Shown one piece after another: positions 24,309 to 32,911 of a stretch of DNA of 64,000 nt. This DNA is from Peptococcaceae bacterium BRH_c8a (GTDB lineage Bacteria > Bacillota > Desulfotomaculia > Desulfotomaculales > Desulfallaceae): the NCBI GenBank assembly GCA_000961575.1, contig LADP01000018.1, positions 124,001-188,000 of the forward strand, written 5' to 3'. A program made the translations under genes and the position numbers. The notes below the pieces were generated by a model, which saw only the letters and a program-made list of their open reading frames with translations, had not been told where the DNA came from and did no database searches. The stretch's first letter is position 1; every line of letters begins with the position of its first letter.

Positions 24309-25280
24309 ATGCTGGTACGTTTCGGTTTTGTTGCCATGTCAGTAACCCTGGAAGATGCTTCTCCGTCAAAGACAGTCACCATGAAGACCTATAAAAGAAT
24401 AGCGCTACAGGATTCTGATGCCGCCATGGAGAAAGTTAAACGTGTTGCCCGGGAGAACCTGTTTAACTGCTTGCGTTTGCTTCGCCACTGCCGGGCGCAT
24501 AACGTTAAAGTTTATCGTTTTTCATCAAAAATAATCCCTCTGGCCACCCACCCGGAAATAACCGGTTGGGATTATATAAAAAACTTGAAACCTCAGTTAA
24601 TAGAACTGGGTAACTTCATTAAAGAAAACAAAATGCGGGTGACATTTCACCCGGATCACTACACTTTAATCAATACGCCTAAAGAGGATGTATTTAAAGC
24701 ATCAGTTGCCGACCTGGTGCATCATTGCCGAATTTTTAACGCTATGGGGCTGCGTGAAAACGCCAAGTTGATTACCCACGTCGGTGGAGGTTATAACAAT
24801 AAAGAAGAATCTCTGGAAAGGTTTGTAGATAACTGGGCTCGCATACCCAAAGGCATCTATAAGCGCATGACTTTGGAAAATGACGATAAAACATATACAG
24901 CCAATGACACTCTTTATTTATGTGAAAAACTACAACTTCCACTGGTACTGGATATTCACCACTTTCAATGTAATCATGAAGAGGAAAGCACCCTGGATGA
25001 AATTTGCCCCAGGTTTATAGCCACCTGGGATGGAACAGGATTACCGCCCAAAATACACGTCTCCAGCCCCAGAAGTGCAGCCGATTTCCGCAGTCATCAT
25101 GATTACGTTGATACCGCTAACGTATATGCATTTTTATTGTTGGCCCGAAAATATATAGACAGCTTGGATGTTATGGTAGAAGCTAAACAGAAAGATAAAG
25201 CAATGTTTAAATTGGTGCAGGAATTAAGTGGATTGCCGGACATTGAATTATTAAATGACGCTTGCTTGAAAGTTTTTTAA
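24309..25280 (+). CDS. uvsE: UV DNA damage endonuclease UvsE
   Basis: A 323-residue TIM-barrel enzyme of the UvsE/UVDE family. Diagnostic segments are RFGFVAMSV at the start, KVYRFSSKIIPLATHPE, MRVTFHPDHYTLINTP, KLITHVGGGYNNK, MTLENDDKTYT and LVLDIHHFQCN, which supply the metal-binding His, Glu and Asp residues. It nicks DNA 5' of UV photoproducts and abasic sites, and is common in spore-formers. Full length with ATG start. Single gene just before the AT-rich catabolic block. Confidence 0.93.
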   Translation: MLVRFGFVAMSVTLEDASPSKTVTMKTYKRIALQDSDAAMEKVKRVARENLFNCLRLLRHCRAHNVKVYRFSSKIIPLATHPEITGWDYIKNLKPQLIELGNFIKENKMRVTFHPDHYTLINTPKEDVFKASVADLVHHCRIFNAMGLRENAKLITHVGGGYNNKEESLERFVDNWARIPKGIYKRMTLENDDKTYTANDTLYLCEKLQLPLVLDIHHFQCNHEEESTLDEICPRFIATWDGTGLPPKIHVSSPRSAADFRSHHDYVDTANVYAFLLLARKYIDSLDVMVEAKQKDKAMFKLVQELSGLPDIELLNDACLKVF

Positions 25281-25299
25281 ATTATCCATTTTTAAAAGG

Positions 25300-25308
25300 T
25301 GATATAAT
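25300..25308 (+). promoter_or_regulatory. Extended -10 promoter before pxpA
   Basis: TGATATAAT is a TGnTATAAT extended -10 element 90 bases upstream of pxpA. The -35 region is poor, which extended -10 promoters tolerate. Confidence 0.5.
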
Positions 25309-25397
25309 GAAATGTTTGCAAAACAATCCTGGTTGTTTGGTGTCTTTAATTATTAAACGGGTCAGAATCTCATTTTATTGAGAGAGGATGGTGTAGT

Positions 25398-26165
25398 ATG
25401 TTAAAAATTGATCTTAATTGTGATATGGGTGAGAGTTTTGGGCACTATGGCATTGGCATGGATGACGAGGTTATTAAATTAATTACATCTGCGAATATTG
25501 CATGCGGATATCATGCAGGCGATCCGGGGGTTATGCGTAATACAGTAAAAAACGCCAAAGAGTCTGGGGTACGAATAGGGGCACACCCTGGTTTGCCTGA
25601 CTTGCTTGGCTTTGGAAGGAGAAAACTATACGCTTCGTCTAGAGAAATAACCGATATGGTTATCTATCAGATTGGTGCTTTGAAAGCTTTTGCTGAAAGT
25701 GAAGCGTTGTCCTTACAACACGTTAAACCTCATGGAGCTCTTTATAATATGGCTGTTGCCAATGAAGAATATGCTAGAGCTGTGGCTGAGGGTGTATTCG
25801 CGGTGGACAATAAGCTAATTCTTTTTGGTTTAACAGGGTCCAGTTTAATTAAAGCGGGAAAAAAGTTAGGTCTTCGGGTTGCAAACGAGGTTTTCGCTGA
25901 TCGTGCTGTAAATGATGATGGTACGTTGGTAGCAAGGGATTTGCCAGGTGCTGTTATTAAGGATGTGGAGCAAGCTATAGATAGAGTAGTTGAAATGCTA
26001 ACCATTGGACAGGTAAAAACGATTCAGGGAAATAGAATAAAAGTCAAGGCAGATACTATATGTGTCCACGGGGATAATCCCAGTGCATTAAAATTTGTTA
26101 AATCTATTAGAAAACGTTTAGGTGAAGAAGGAATTAAACTAATGCCTGTAAGTGAGTTTATTTAA
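25398..26165 (+). CDS. pxpA: 5-oxoprolinase subunit A (PxpA, LamB/YcsF family)
   Basis: A 255-residue protein matching PxpA: DLNCDMGESFGHYGIGMDDE at the N-terminus, SANIACGYHAGDPGVM, GAHPGLPDLLGFGRR, and HVKPHGALYNM. With PxpB and PxpC it cleaves 5-oxoproline to glutamate using ATP. ATG with GAGAGGATGG upstream. First gene of pxpABC; the AT-rich codon use differs from the genes before it. Linkage to GDH, IclR and a TRAP importer suggests a catabolic rather than a repair role. Confidence 0.92.
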   Translation: MLKIDLNCDMGESFGHYGIGMDDEVIKLITSANIACGYHAGDPGVMRNTVKNAKESGVRIGAHPGLPDLLGFGRRKLYASSREITDMVIYQIGALKAFAESEALSLQHVKPHGALYNMAVANEEYARAVAEGVFAVDNKLILFGLTGSSLIKAGKKLGLRVANEVFADRAVNDDGTLVARDLPGAVIKDVEQAIDRVVEMLTIGQVKTIQGNRIKVKADTICVHGDNPSALKFVKSIRKRLGEEGIKLMPVSEFI

Positions 26166-26201
26166 TTAAAATAAACAATTTTAAATAATGGGAGTATTGT
26201 T

Positions 26202-26927
26202 ATGATGGAGCATGTACGTTATCTTCCTATAGGAGATACAGGATTGTTCGTTGAATTTGAAAACAAAATTTCTCAGGAAGTTAACGAAAAGGTTCGTAAT
26301 TTGTGGTTAGCATTAGAATTTGGTGATTTGAAAGGAATAAACGAAATTATACCAACCTACCGTTCATTATTTATAATATATAACCCGGGTGTCCTTGCAC
26401 TGGAAAAACTAATCTCGAAGATACAAGACGCTATAGAAATTATGGTAAAAAAGAATTTTCCCAAACCGGTAATTACAGAAATTCCAGTCCTTTACGGGGG
26501 TGAATATGGCCCTGATTTGGAATTTATAGCTGAATACCACGGTTTAATGGCCAAAGACGTTATTGAAATACATAGTTCTAGAAGTTATTTGATACACATG
26601 CTTGGATTTGCCCCGGGTTTCCCGTATTTAGGAGGAATGTCTAAAAAAATAGCGACACCACGTTTAAAGAAACCGCGTGTTTCTATACCGGCGGGTTCTG
26701 TTGGTATAGCTGACCAACAGACAGGAGTGTATCCTTTAGAAGGCCCGGCTGGATGGAGATTGGTCGGGAGAACACCTTTACGGCTTTTTGACCCGCATAG
26801 GGAGCCGCCAATTTTACTAAAGGCAGGGAACTACATTTTATTTAGGCCTATTGACCTAAAAGAGTATGGTGACATAGAAAAAGAAGTAATGAGTGGTTGT
26901 TACAATGTAAAGAGGTGGGAGTTCTAA
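26202..26927 (+). CDS. pxpB: 5-oxoprolinase subunit B (PxpB)
   Basis: A 241-residue protein of the carboxyltransferase-domain B / KipI type: IGDTGLFVEFENKIS, YRSLFIIYNPG, HMLGFAPGFPYLGGM and PAGSVGIADQQTGVYPLEGPAGWRLVGRTPLRLFDP. It forms the catalytic complex with PxpC. The second ATG (26205) is equally possible. Its stop is directly followed by the pxpC ATG. Confidence 0.92.
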   Translation: MMEHVRYLPIGDTGLFVEFENKISQEVNEKVRNLWLALEFGDLKGINEIIPTYRSLFIIYNPGVLALEKLISKIQDAIEIMVKKNFPKPVITEIPVLYGGEYGPDLEFIAEYHGLMAKDVIEIHSSRSYLIHMLGFAPGFPYLGGMSKKIATPRLKKPRVSIPAGSVGIADQQTGVYPLEGPAGWRLVGRTPLRLFDPHREPPILLKAGNYILFRPIDLKEYGDIEKEVMSGCYNVKRWEF

Positions 26928-27887
26928 ATGCCCGGTACGTTTAAGGTGATAAGCCCTGGTTTATTGACAACGGTTCAGGATTTGGGGCGTTTTGGTTTCC
27001 AACAGTATGGGATGACACCAGCTGGAGCTATGGATCCTTTTGCACTTCAAGTAGGTAATTTATTGTTAGGGAACGATATAGCGGAGGCGGCTTTTGAAAT
27101 AAATTATCTAGGGCCTGTAATGGAAGTTTTAAAAGATGCATTAATTGTTGTTAGCGGTGGCAACTTAAGCCCTGTAATAGATGGTAATCCTTTACCTATG
27201 TGGGAGGTAGCCTGTATTAGAAAAGGGCAGGTTTTGGGTTTTGGAAAAATTAAGAATGGATGCCGCGCTTATGTTGCTGTTGCAGGTGGAATAGATGTTC
27301 CTGTGATTATGGGGAGTAAATCTACTTTTTTAAGAGGCAAGATGGGAGGATTTAAGGGTAGACAATTATTGCCAGGTGATATTCTTTCCACCAGCAGCAT
27401 TAATGCGAATATATGGAAAAGAATGGGCCAAAGGTTACCGGCAAGGTTAATTCCCAACTATGATGTAATTGAACCCATCCGAGTTGTTATGGGTCCACAA
27501 GATAATTATTTTACAGCTACCGCTTTAAATACTTTTTTGACTTCTAAGTACACGGTAGGCATGGAATCGGATCGTATGGGTTATCGGATGGAAGGGCCTA
27601 AACTGATGCACAAAAATACGGCTGATATTATATCTGATGGGGTGCCGCTGGGAGCAATACAAGTGCCAGGCAGTGGAACACCAATTATTTTAATGGCTGA
27701 CCGTCAAACTACTGGAGGTTACACTAAAATAGCAACAGTTATATCAATAGACATACCAGCATTGGCACAATTAAAGCCGGGAAATTCAATTTATTTTAAT
27801 AGAATAACTGTTGATAAAGCTCAACAGTTATGGCGCCAGCAACAGGTAGTGTTTGAAGAATTAAAAAGTAGTTGTGTTACTAAATAG
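26928..27887 (+). CDS. pxpC: 5-oxoprolinase subunit C (PxpC)
   Basis: A 319-residue protein matching PxpC / KipA: FKVISPGLLTTVQDLGRFGFQQYGMTPAGAMDPFALQVGN, NPLPMWE, AYVAVAGGIDVPVIMGSKSTFLRG and VPLGAIQVPGSGTPIILMADRQTTGGYTKIATV. It completes ATP-dependent 5-oxoprolinase. Tight coupling to pxpB (no gap) and GGTGGGAG before the ATG. Confidence 0.92.
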   Translation: MPGTFKVISPGLLTTVQDLGRFGFQQYGMTPAGAMDPFALQVGNLLLGNDIAEAAFEINYLGPVMEVLKDALIVVSGGNLSPVIDGNPLPMWEVACIRKGQVLGFGKIKNGCRAYVAVAGGIDVPVIMGSKSTFLRGKMGGFKGRQLLPGDILSTSSINANIWKRMGQRLPARLIPNYDVIEPIRVVMGPQDNYFTATALNTFLTSKYTVGMESDRMGYRMEGPKLMHKNTADIISDGVPLGAIQVPGSGTPIILMADRQTTGGYTKIATVISIDIPALAQLKPGNSIYFNRITVDKAQQLWRQQQVVFEELKSSCVTK

Positions 27888-27927
27888 GTATCAACACTGC
27901 TATAAATTAAAAATGGAGGGATTGGCT

Positions 27928-28692
27928 TTGAATAATCTTTTTAATCTCAAGGGTAAAGTTGCTGTTATTACAGGCGCTTCCGGTGGTATCGGAAGTTTTT
28001 TTAGTAAAGAGTTAGCCCAACAGGGGGTAAAAATAGTTTTAAATGGACGTAATGAAAAAAAACTAGAACAATTGGTAACTGAAATTAATAATACAGGCGG
28101 AAACGCGTTGGCAGTTGTCGGCGATGTAACAAAAGAGGATGATGCAGAAAAAATTTTAAAAGCTTGTTTAGACAGGTTTGGTACCGTTGATATTCTTGTG
28201 AATTGTGCCGGCATTATTTTACGTATTCCTACTGAGGAGTTTCCATTGGAGAAGTGGGAGCAAGTGATGGACATTAATGTTAAGGGAACATTTCTAATGT
28301 GCAAAATAATTGGCGGTGAAATGATAAAAAAGAAGAGTGGTAGAATTATAAATATCGGCTCAGTAAGGGGAGGTTTTGGTTATCGCGGTGGTTATTCGGC
28401 TTACTGCCCAAGTAAGGGGGCGATACACTTGCTTACAAAGACACTTGCTGTGGAATGGGCGAAGCACGGTATTTTAGTTAATTGTATTGCTCCTACTTTT
28501 GTAAAAACCGAATTAACGCAAGAAGTCTTAAGTAATGAGCAGTTTTATCAAGAACTAATTAATGCTATCCCGCTGGGCCGGATAGCAACGCCGGAAGATT
28601 TAGTCGGCCCGTTAGTGTTTTTTTCATCTGCTGCCTCAACTTTTGTTACCGGGCAGATATTATATGTTGACGGCGGAGTTACTGCCGAATAA
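27928..28692 (+). CDS. SDR family oxidoreductase
   Basis: A 254-residue classical short-chain dehydrogenase: NAD(P)-binding TGASGGIG near the N-terminus, NCAGI, the catalytic Ser in NIGSVRG with Tyr and Lys in YSAYCPSKGAI, and the C-terminal GQILYVDGG. It interconverts a hydroxyl and keto group; substrate unknown. The TTG at 27928 is used because GGAGG lies eight bases upstream; the open frame before it overlaps pxpC. Last gene of the pxp transcript, followed by a terminator. Confidence 0.88.
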   Translation: MNNLFNLKGKVAVITGASGGIGSFFSKELAQQGVKIVLNGRNEKKLEQLVTEINNTGGNALAVVGDVTKEDDAEKILKACLDRFGTVDILVNCAGIILRIPTEEFPLEKWEQVMDINVKGTFLMCKIIGGEMIKKKSGRIINIGSVRGGFGYRGGYSAYCPSKGAIHLLTKTLAVEWAKHGILVNCIAPTFVKTELTQEVLSNEQFYQELINAIPLGRIATPEDLVGPLVFFSSAASTFVTGQILYVDGGVTAE

Positions 28693-28759
28693 GAAAAGGT
28701 TAGTGGCTTTAAAGTTGATGTACTGACCTATTGTAAATGACATAGATGATATTCATAAA

Positions 28760-28788
28760 AAGCGTCTCACAAAATGAGGCGTTTTTTT
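28760..28788 (+). terminator. Terminator after the pxpABC-SDR operon
   Basis: Stem GCGTCTCA/TGAGGCGT (with two G-T pairs) and a CAAAA-type loop, followed by seven T residues. Confidence 0.7.
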
Positions 28789-28892
28789 CTGCTAAAATAA
28801 TCTCCATACCAATATAACGAAGATTTTGATAGATATTGGGCGAAATTCAGTAAAAAATCATATTAACTAGTTCGTTTATTCAAAAATTACCT

Positions 28893-28967
28893 TTGCTTTT
28901 CGACAAAATTTTCAGATATAATAGAAAAAATTCTAATTGTGGATATGAAATTCGCAATGTGAAATTC
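28893..28967 (+). promoter_or_regulatory. Promoter region of gdhA with paired repeats
   Basis: TTGCTT (28893-28898) and TATAAT (28917-28922) are 18 bases apart. Downstream, TGAAATTC occurs twice (28946-28953 and 28960-28967), 14 bases apart. These repeats, past the start site and before the ribosome binding site, could bind the nearby IclR-type repressor. Confidence 0.5.
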
Positions 28968-28983
28968 AAGGAGGCATTCTATC

Positions 28984-30234
28984 ATGCAAGAGAATTCATC
29001 AGCGTGGGGTACAGCGGTAAAATCTCTTGAGGAGGCAGCAAAGCTAGCTAATTTAAACCAAGATGTGCTGAACATCCTCAAAGAACATCAGAGAATTTTT
29101 ATCACAACGTTTAGTGTTCGCATGGATGATGGGTCTTTAAAAATTTTTAAAGGTTACCGGGTTCATCATAATCATGCACTGGGGCCAATTCGTGGCGGCA
29201 CAAGGTTTCATAAGGAAGAAACGCTTGATGACATGAAAGCATTATCGCTATGGATGACAGTCAAAAACGCTTTAAACGGAATTCCCGCCGGTGGCGGTAA
29301 GGGTGGAGTTGTATGCGACCCGGAAGCAATGTCGGAAGGGGAATTACAAAGGTTATGCCGCGCATACATAAGGGCTATTGCACCTGTTATCGGTTCTTGG
29401 ATTGATTTTCCAGGGGCGGACGTGGGTACTAGTTCAAAAACCATGAGCTGGATGATGGATGAGTGGGAACAAATGCACGCCATGACCCATGAACCTACAG
29501 CTATAAGCGGTAAAGAAATAGTAATTGGTGGTTCAGAAGGTAGACCTGCTGCTACAGGTTATGGAGTATGCCTAACTGTAAGAGAAACCTGTAAAGCGTT
29601 AGGTTTGGATATTAATCAACAGCGGGTAGCTATTCAAGGTTTCGGTAAAGTTGGGTCCTGGGCGGCGCGTTTGATTTTTGACATGGGCGCAAAAATAGTT
29701 GCTGTTGGCGATGTTTTTTCTGGTGTTACCAATGAAAACGGTATTAATCCATATGAGTTGTTGGAGCACGTAGAGAAGACCGGCAAGGTGCAAGGTTTTG
29801 CAGGTACCAGCCCAATAACCAATGAAGAACTTTTAACGTGTGAATGTGATGTACTGATACCGGCAGCAACACAGAGCGTTATAACTGCAGACAACGCAGC
29901 TAAAGTTACAGCCAAAATTGTGGTCGAGGGTGCAAACGGTCCGACGACAACCGAAGCAGAAAAAATACTCGCTTCCAAAGGTGTATTTTTGATACCGGAT
30001 ATTTTAGCCAATGGTGGCGGAACTACTATTGCTCACCTGGAACGTGTGCAGTGTTTATGCGATGACTTTTGGACGGAAGAACAAGTAAATAACAGATATG
30101 AAGGTATGTTTATAAAGGCTTGTCAGGAAGTTTTTGACATAGCGAAAAAAGAAAATATCAGCATACGCATGGCAGCCTGGGTTAAGGCACTAAGAATAGT
30201 CGAAAAAGCGATTGTTGCCCGTGGTTGGGTGTAG
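28984..30234 (+). CDS. gdhA: Glu/Leu/Phe/Val dehydrogenase (glutamate dehydrogenase)
   Basis: A 416-residue enzyme with the glutamate dehydrogenase layout: GYRVHHNHALGPIRGGTRFH, MTVKNALNGIPAGGGKGGV with the catalytic Lys, FPGADVGTSSKTMSWMMDEWEQM, NAD(P)-binding GFGKVGSWAARLI and VEGANGPTTTEAEKIL. It deaminates glutamate to 2-oxoglutarate and ammonium, or the reverse. AAGGAGG precedes the ATG. Its place after pxpABC suggests that glutamate from 5-oxoproline is passed to it. IclR follows after 36 bases. Confidence 0.92.
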   Translation: MQENSSAWGTAVKSLEEAAKLANLNQDVLNILKEHQRIFITTFSVRMDDGSLKIFKGYRVHHNHALGPIRGGTRFHKEETLDDMKALSLWMTVKNALNGIPAGGGKGGVVCDPEAMSEGELQRLCRAYIRAIAPVIGSWIDFPGADVGTSSKTMSWMMDEWEQMHAMTHEPTAISGKEIVIGGSEGRPAATGYGVCLTVRETCKALGLDINQQRVAIQGFGKVGSWAARLIFDMGAKIVAVGDVFSGVTNENGINPYELLEHVEKTGKVQGFAGTSPITNEELLTCECDVLIPAATQSVITADNAAKVTAKIVVEGANGPTTTEAEKILASKGVFLIPDILANGGGTTIAHLERVQCLCDDFWTEEQVNNRYEGMFIKACQEVFDIAKKENISIRMAAWVKALRIVEKAIVARGWV

Positions 30235-30270
30235 TAGGATTGATTTTATAAAGGGGGAGAATGATAGCAT

Positions 30271-31038
30271 ATGGCTAGTATAAAATCTTTGGAGAAGGCC
30301 TTTGCTATTCTAGAGGCATTCTCCCCCGCTAATAAAAGAATAGGGATTGCAGAATTAAGTCAGATAGTAGGGATGCCCCGCCCCACAGTTAGTAGGATAA
30401 TCTCTACATTAGTTAAATTGGGCTATATGGAACAAGAACCGAAAGGACACAAATATAAATTAAGTTTAAGAATTTTAACGCTGGCAAACATAGTACAAGC
30501 AGGATTAGATTTACAAAAAGTTGCCATGCCTGTTTTGCAGCGACTTAGGGATCAAGTTGAAGAAACTGTTTACATGGATGTTGTGGACGGTGATGAGCGG
30601 GTATGTGTTTGTTCATTAACCGGAACACAAGCTGTACGTACGTTCGTTGAAGTCGGGCAGCGCTCTCCTTTGCACGCGGGGGCGGATTCTCGCCTTATTC
30701 TGGCCTCCCTTACAGATGATAAAATTAAACGCTATATTGAGCGTACCGGATTAAAACCATTGACTAATAAAACAATCAAAGAGGAAGATTGTTTATGGGA
30801 AGAAATAAATAAAATTAGGCAAACAAATATGTCGGTTAGCGCTGGCGAATATAATCCCGGCAGCGCCTGCATATCGGTACCGATTAGAGATTTTAGCGGC
30901 AAGTTTGTAGCTGGTTTATCGGTTTCCTACCCCGTTACCAGGGACAGCCCCGAAATATTTAACAAATACTCCAAGGCCATAAAGGAAGCTAGTTTGGAGC
31001 TTTCTCGCTTATTGGGGTATAAACAAAATCTCGATTAA
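30271..31038 (+). CDS. IclR family transcriptional regulator
   Basis: A 255-residue regulator: N-terminal winged helix-turn-helix (LEKAFAILEAFSPANKRIGIAELSQIVGMPRPTVSRIISTLVKLGYME) and C-terminal IclR effector domain (MPVLQRLRDQVEETVYMDVVDGDERVCV, LHAGADSRLILA, SACISVPIRDFSG). It likely controls the surrounding catabolic genes in response to a small carboxylate. AAGGGGGAG lies upstream. A second IclR protein of equal length controls the other catabolic block at 54.6 kb. Confidence 0.92.
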   Translation: MASIKSLEKAFAILEAFSPANKRIGIAELSQIVGMPRPTVSRIISTLVKLGYMEQEPKGHKYKLSLRILTLANIVQAGLDLQKVAMPVLQRLRDQVEETVYMDVVDGDERVCVCSLTGTQAVRTFVEVGQRSPLHAGADSRLILASLTDDKIKRYIERTGLKPLTNKTIKEEDCLWEEINKIRQTNMSVSAGEYNPGSACISVPIRDFSGKFVAGLSVSYPVTRDSPEIFNKYSKAIKEASLELSRLLGYKQNLD

Positions 31039-31088
31039 GAGCAGTTAGGTGTGATTTTCCAAGATATTTTTTACAAGGGGGCGATTTT

Positions 31089-32750
31089 TTGGTTAGAATT
31101 ACTACTAACACTAAATCAATTCTGAGAGAAACGGGCCTTGATACCAGAAATAACCTACTTTATGCACATATGGATTTAGATTCTACTGAATGCTCTTCAC
31201 CGTTGTTGGTTAGAAAAAATGATGAAAAATTTTTGCTGGTTAAAGATATTGAGCGCGGTAATTTCAATGATGAAGAGCTGTCCGCAAAGGTGAGTTATTA
31301 TAAGACATATATAACCTTTGACGTAAATGTAAATAAGAATCTACCTGCGGATTGGCTTGAATTACTAAAAGAAATAGCTGCCGATGATCAATTAGTTGAA
31401 GTAGATGATGATGTCTATACGTCTGCTTACTGGAAAGTGTCAGATTCTTTTGAAATAGCTTTAAGCAAAACGGGGAAATGGCAAAGAACTTATTTTTACG
31501 AAGTGCATCTAAACGATGTCACTGCTGCTTTTGCTGCTGGTGATAGTACGGGTCAAGTAGATGCCGAAAAAATTATCACTGGCCTGACACAAAAGCAGAG
31601 AATTTTAAATCTTTTACAAAATATTCCGGCGGATTCAAGGTTTACTGCATTAAATGATACCATAAAGGATCTGAATCTAGACTTAATTCTATTTAGCTCC
31701 CCTTTAAATGTTCAAGAAGTGACGGGTATTCCTTACACTTATTTGCTAGCCAACGATGTATTGGCGATGTATCGTGCAGACGGTTCCTTATATGTGTTTA
31801 GCAATAGGCCCATTCCTTATCAACACCTGCAGCTTAAAAAAGTATATCAAAATATGGAAGAAGCCGCTGTAAGTAGTGCCCCTGCAAATGCATCTAAAAT
31901 TGGCATTGAAGAAAATCACCTGGCCTACAAATACTGCCTGGCGTTTGGGTTGCAAAGGGACAAGACAGTTGCTATGAGTAGCAGGTTGCGTTTGTGGCGT
32001 GAGTCTCGCGCGTGGGAAGAGTTCCCATTTTATGTGGTTGCAGCCCAAGCTACCGTAAACGGTATGGAAAATGCGCTTAAAATAGCTGCTGAAAAATTCT
32101 CTGTGGGTGAGGATTTTACCGAGTCAGATGTCCAGTGCTGGCTTTACGAGCAATTTAGGTATTATAAAGCTTCAAATGGGCTTTCTACACAGATTGTGCC
32201 TTATTTTATCGTGTTGCATGCCGGTCATCGGGCGCGAAAGCCTAACTTACCATCCTTTGAACTGTTAAGTGCTAAGAATACGAAAACGCTGAAAATTGAT
32301 TGTGGAGTCATGGTATTAGACCAAAACGGTTTACTAAGGGGTGCTTCCGATCTTTGTCGGACATTAAATCTTAGTTCGGAAGCACAGGAACTTTATAAAT
32401 ATTTGGATAATCTTATGATTTCAGTCACAATTCCGGCTGCTCTACCCGGTAAAAACGGCAACCATGTTTACTTAGAAGGTGTGCGCGATATGATTGCCCA
32501 CGATAGCAGGTGGATTGAGTTGGGGTTATTGCCGAAAGAAGGTCTTGGCGGCAAATACGAACGGAATATAGGACACGTAATGGGAAAACAGGAACCTGCC
32601 AGTATCGGTTTTGAGAGTGGAAGTAATGGTGCACTTCAAGAGGGTATGGTGGCCTGTGTTGAGTACCAATGGCCGTATTACCCGTACGCGATCGGTGTTG
32701 AAGATATGTTTGTTATCACCTCTGACGGTCCGGTTAATATAACCAGATAG
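31089..32750 (+). CDS. M24 (Xaa-Pro peptidase/creatinase-like) family protein
   Basis: A 553-residue protein whose C-terminal ~250 residues form the pita-bread fold of family M24. The five metal ligands can be placed: Asp in KIDCGVMVL, Asp in GASDLCRT, His in IGHVMGK, Glu in ACVEYQW and Glu in GVEDMFV. A creatinase-type N-domain (LNLDLILFSSPLNVQEVTGIPYTYLL) begins near residue 190, and ~180 residues before it form an extra domain that is not recognised. Members include prolidase, creatinase, ectoine hydrolase and DMSP lyase DddP, so the reaction could be C-N cleavage of a non-peptide substrate. TTG start with GGGGGCG upstream. Confidence 0.75.
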   Translation: MVRITTNTKSILRETGLDTRNNLLYAHMDLDSTECSSPLLVRKNDEKFLLVKDIERGNFNDEELSAKVSYYKTYITFDVNVNKNLPADWLELLKEIAADDQLVEVDDDVYTSAYWKVSDSFEIALSKTGKWQRTYFYEVHLNDVTAAFAAGDSTGQVDAEKIITGLTQKQRILNLLQNIPADSRFTALNDTIKDLNLDLILFSSPLNVQEVTGIPYTYLLANDVLAMYRADGSLYVFSNRPIPYQHLQLKKVYQNMEEAAVSSAPANASKIGIEENHLAYKYCLAFGLQRDKTVAMSSRLRLWRESRAWEEFPFYVVAAQATVNGMENALKIAAEKFSVGEDFTESDVQCWLYEQFRYYKASNGLSTQIVPYFIVLHAGHRARKPNLPSFELLSAKNTKTLKIDCGVMVLDQNGLLRGASDLCRTLNLSSEAQELYKYLDNLMISVTIPAALPGKNGNHVYLEGVRDMIAHDSRWIELGLLPKEGLGGKYERNIGHVMGKQEPASIGFESGSNGALQEGMVACVEYQWPYYPYAIGVEDMFVITSDGPVNITR

Positions 32751-32752
32751 TA

Positions 32753-32775
32753 ACTATTCTGACTACCTGAATAGT
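32753..32775 (+). repeat. Inverted repeat after the M24 gene
   Basis: ACTATTC and GAATAGT flank a nine-base loop right after the M24 stop codon; no T-run follows. It may be a weak terminator or processing site before the TRAP operon. Confidence 0.4.
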
Positions 32776-32911
32776 CATCATGTGTGTAATAAATTTGCAG
32801 AAAGGAGGATTCTTAAGGCGCACGATAATGTAGTGTTGAGAGCCACCCTCTATCGGTATCCAGCGATCAGAAACTTATTCAAAATACTAAATTACGAGGA
32901 GGAAATGTTTA

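Noticed and set aside
25308-25382. 24-codon frame in the pxpA leader (MKCLQNNPGCL...)
   Set aside because: It starts at the base after the extended -10 element, has no good ribosome binding site and no visible attenuator structure.
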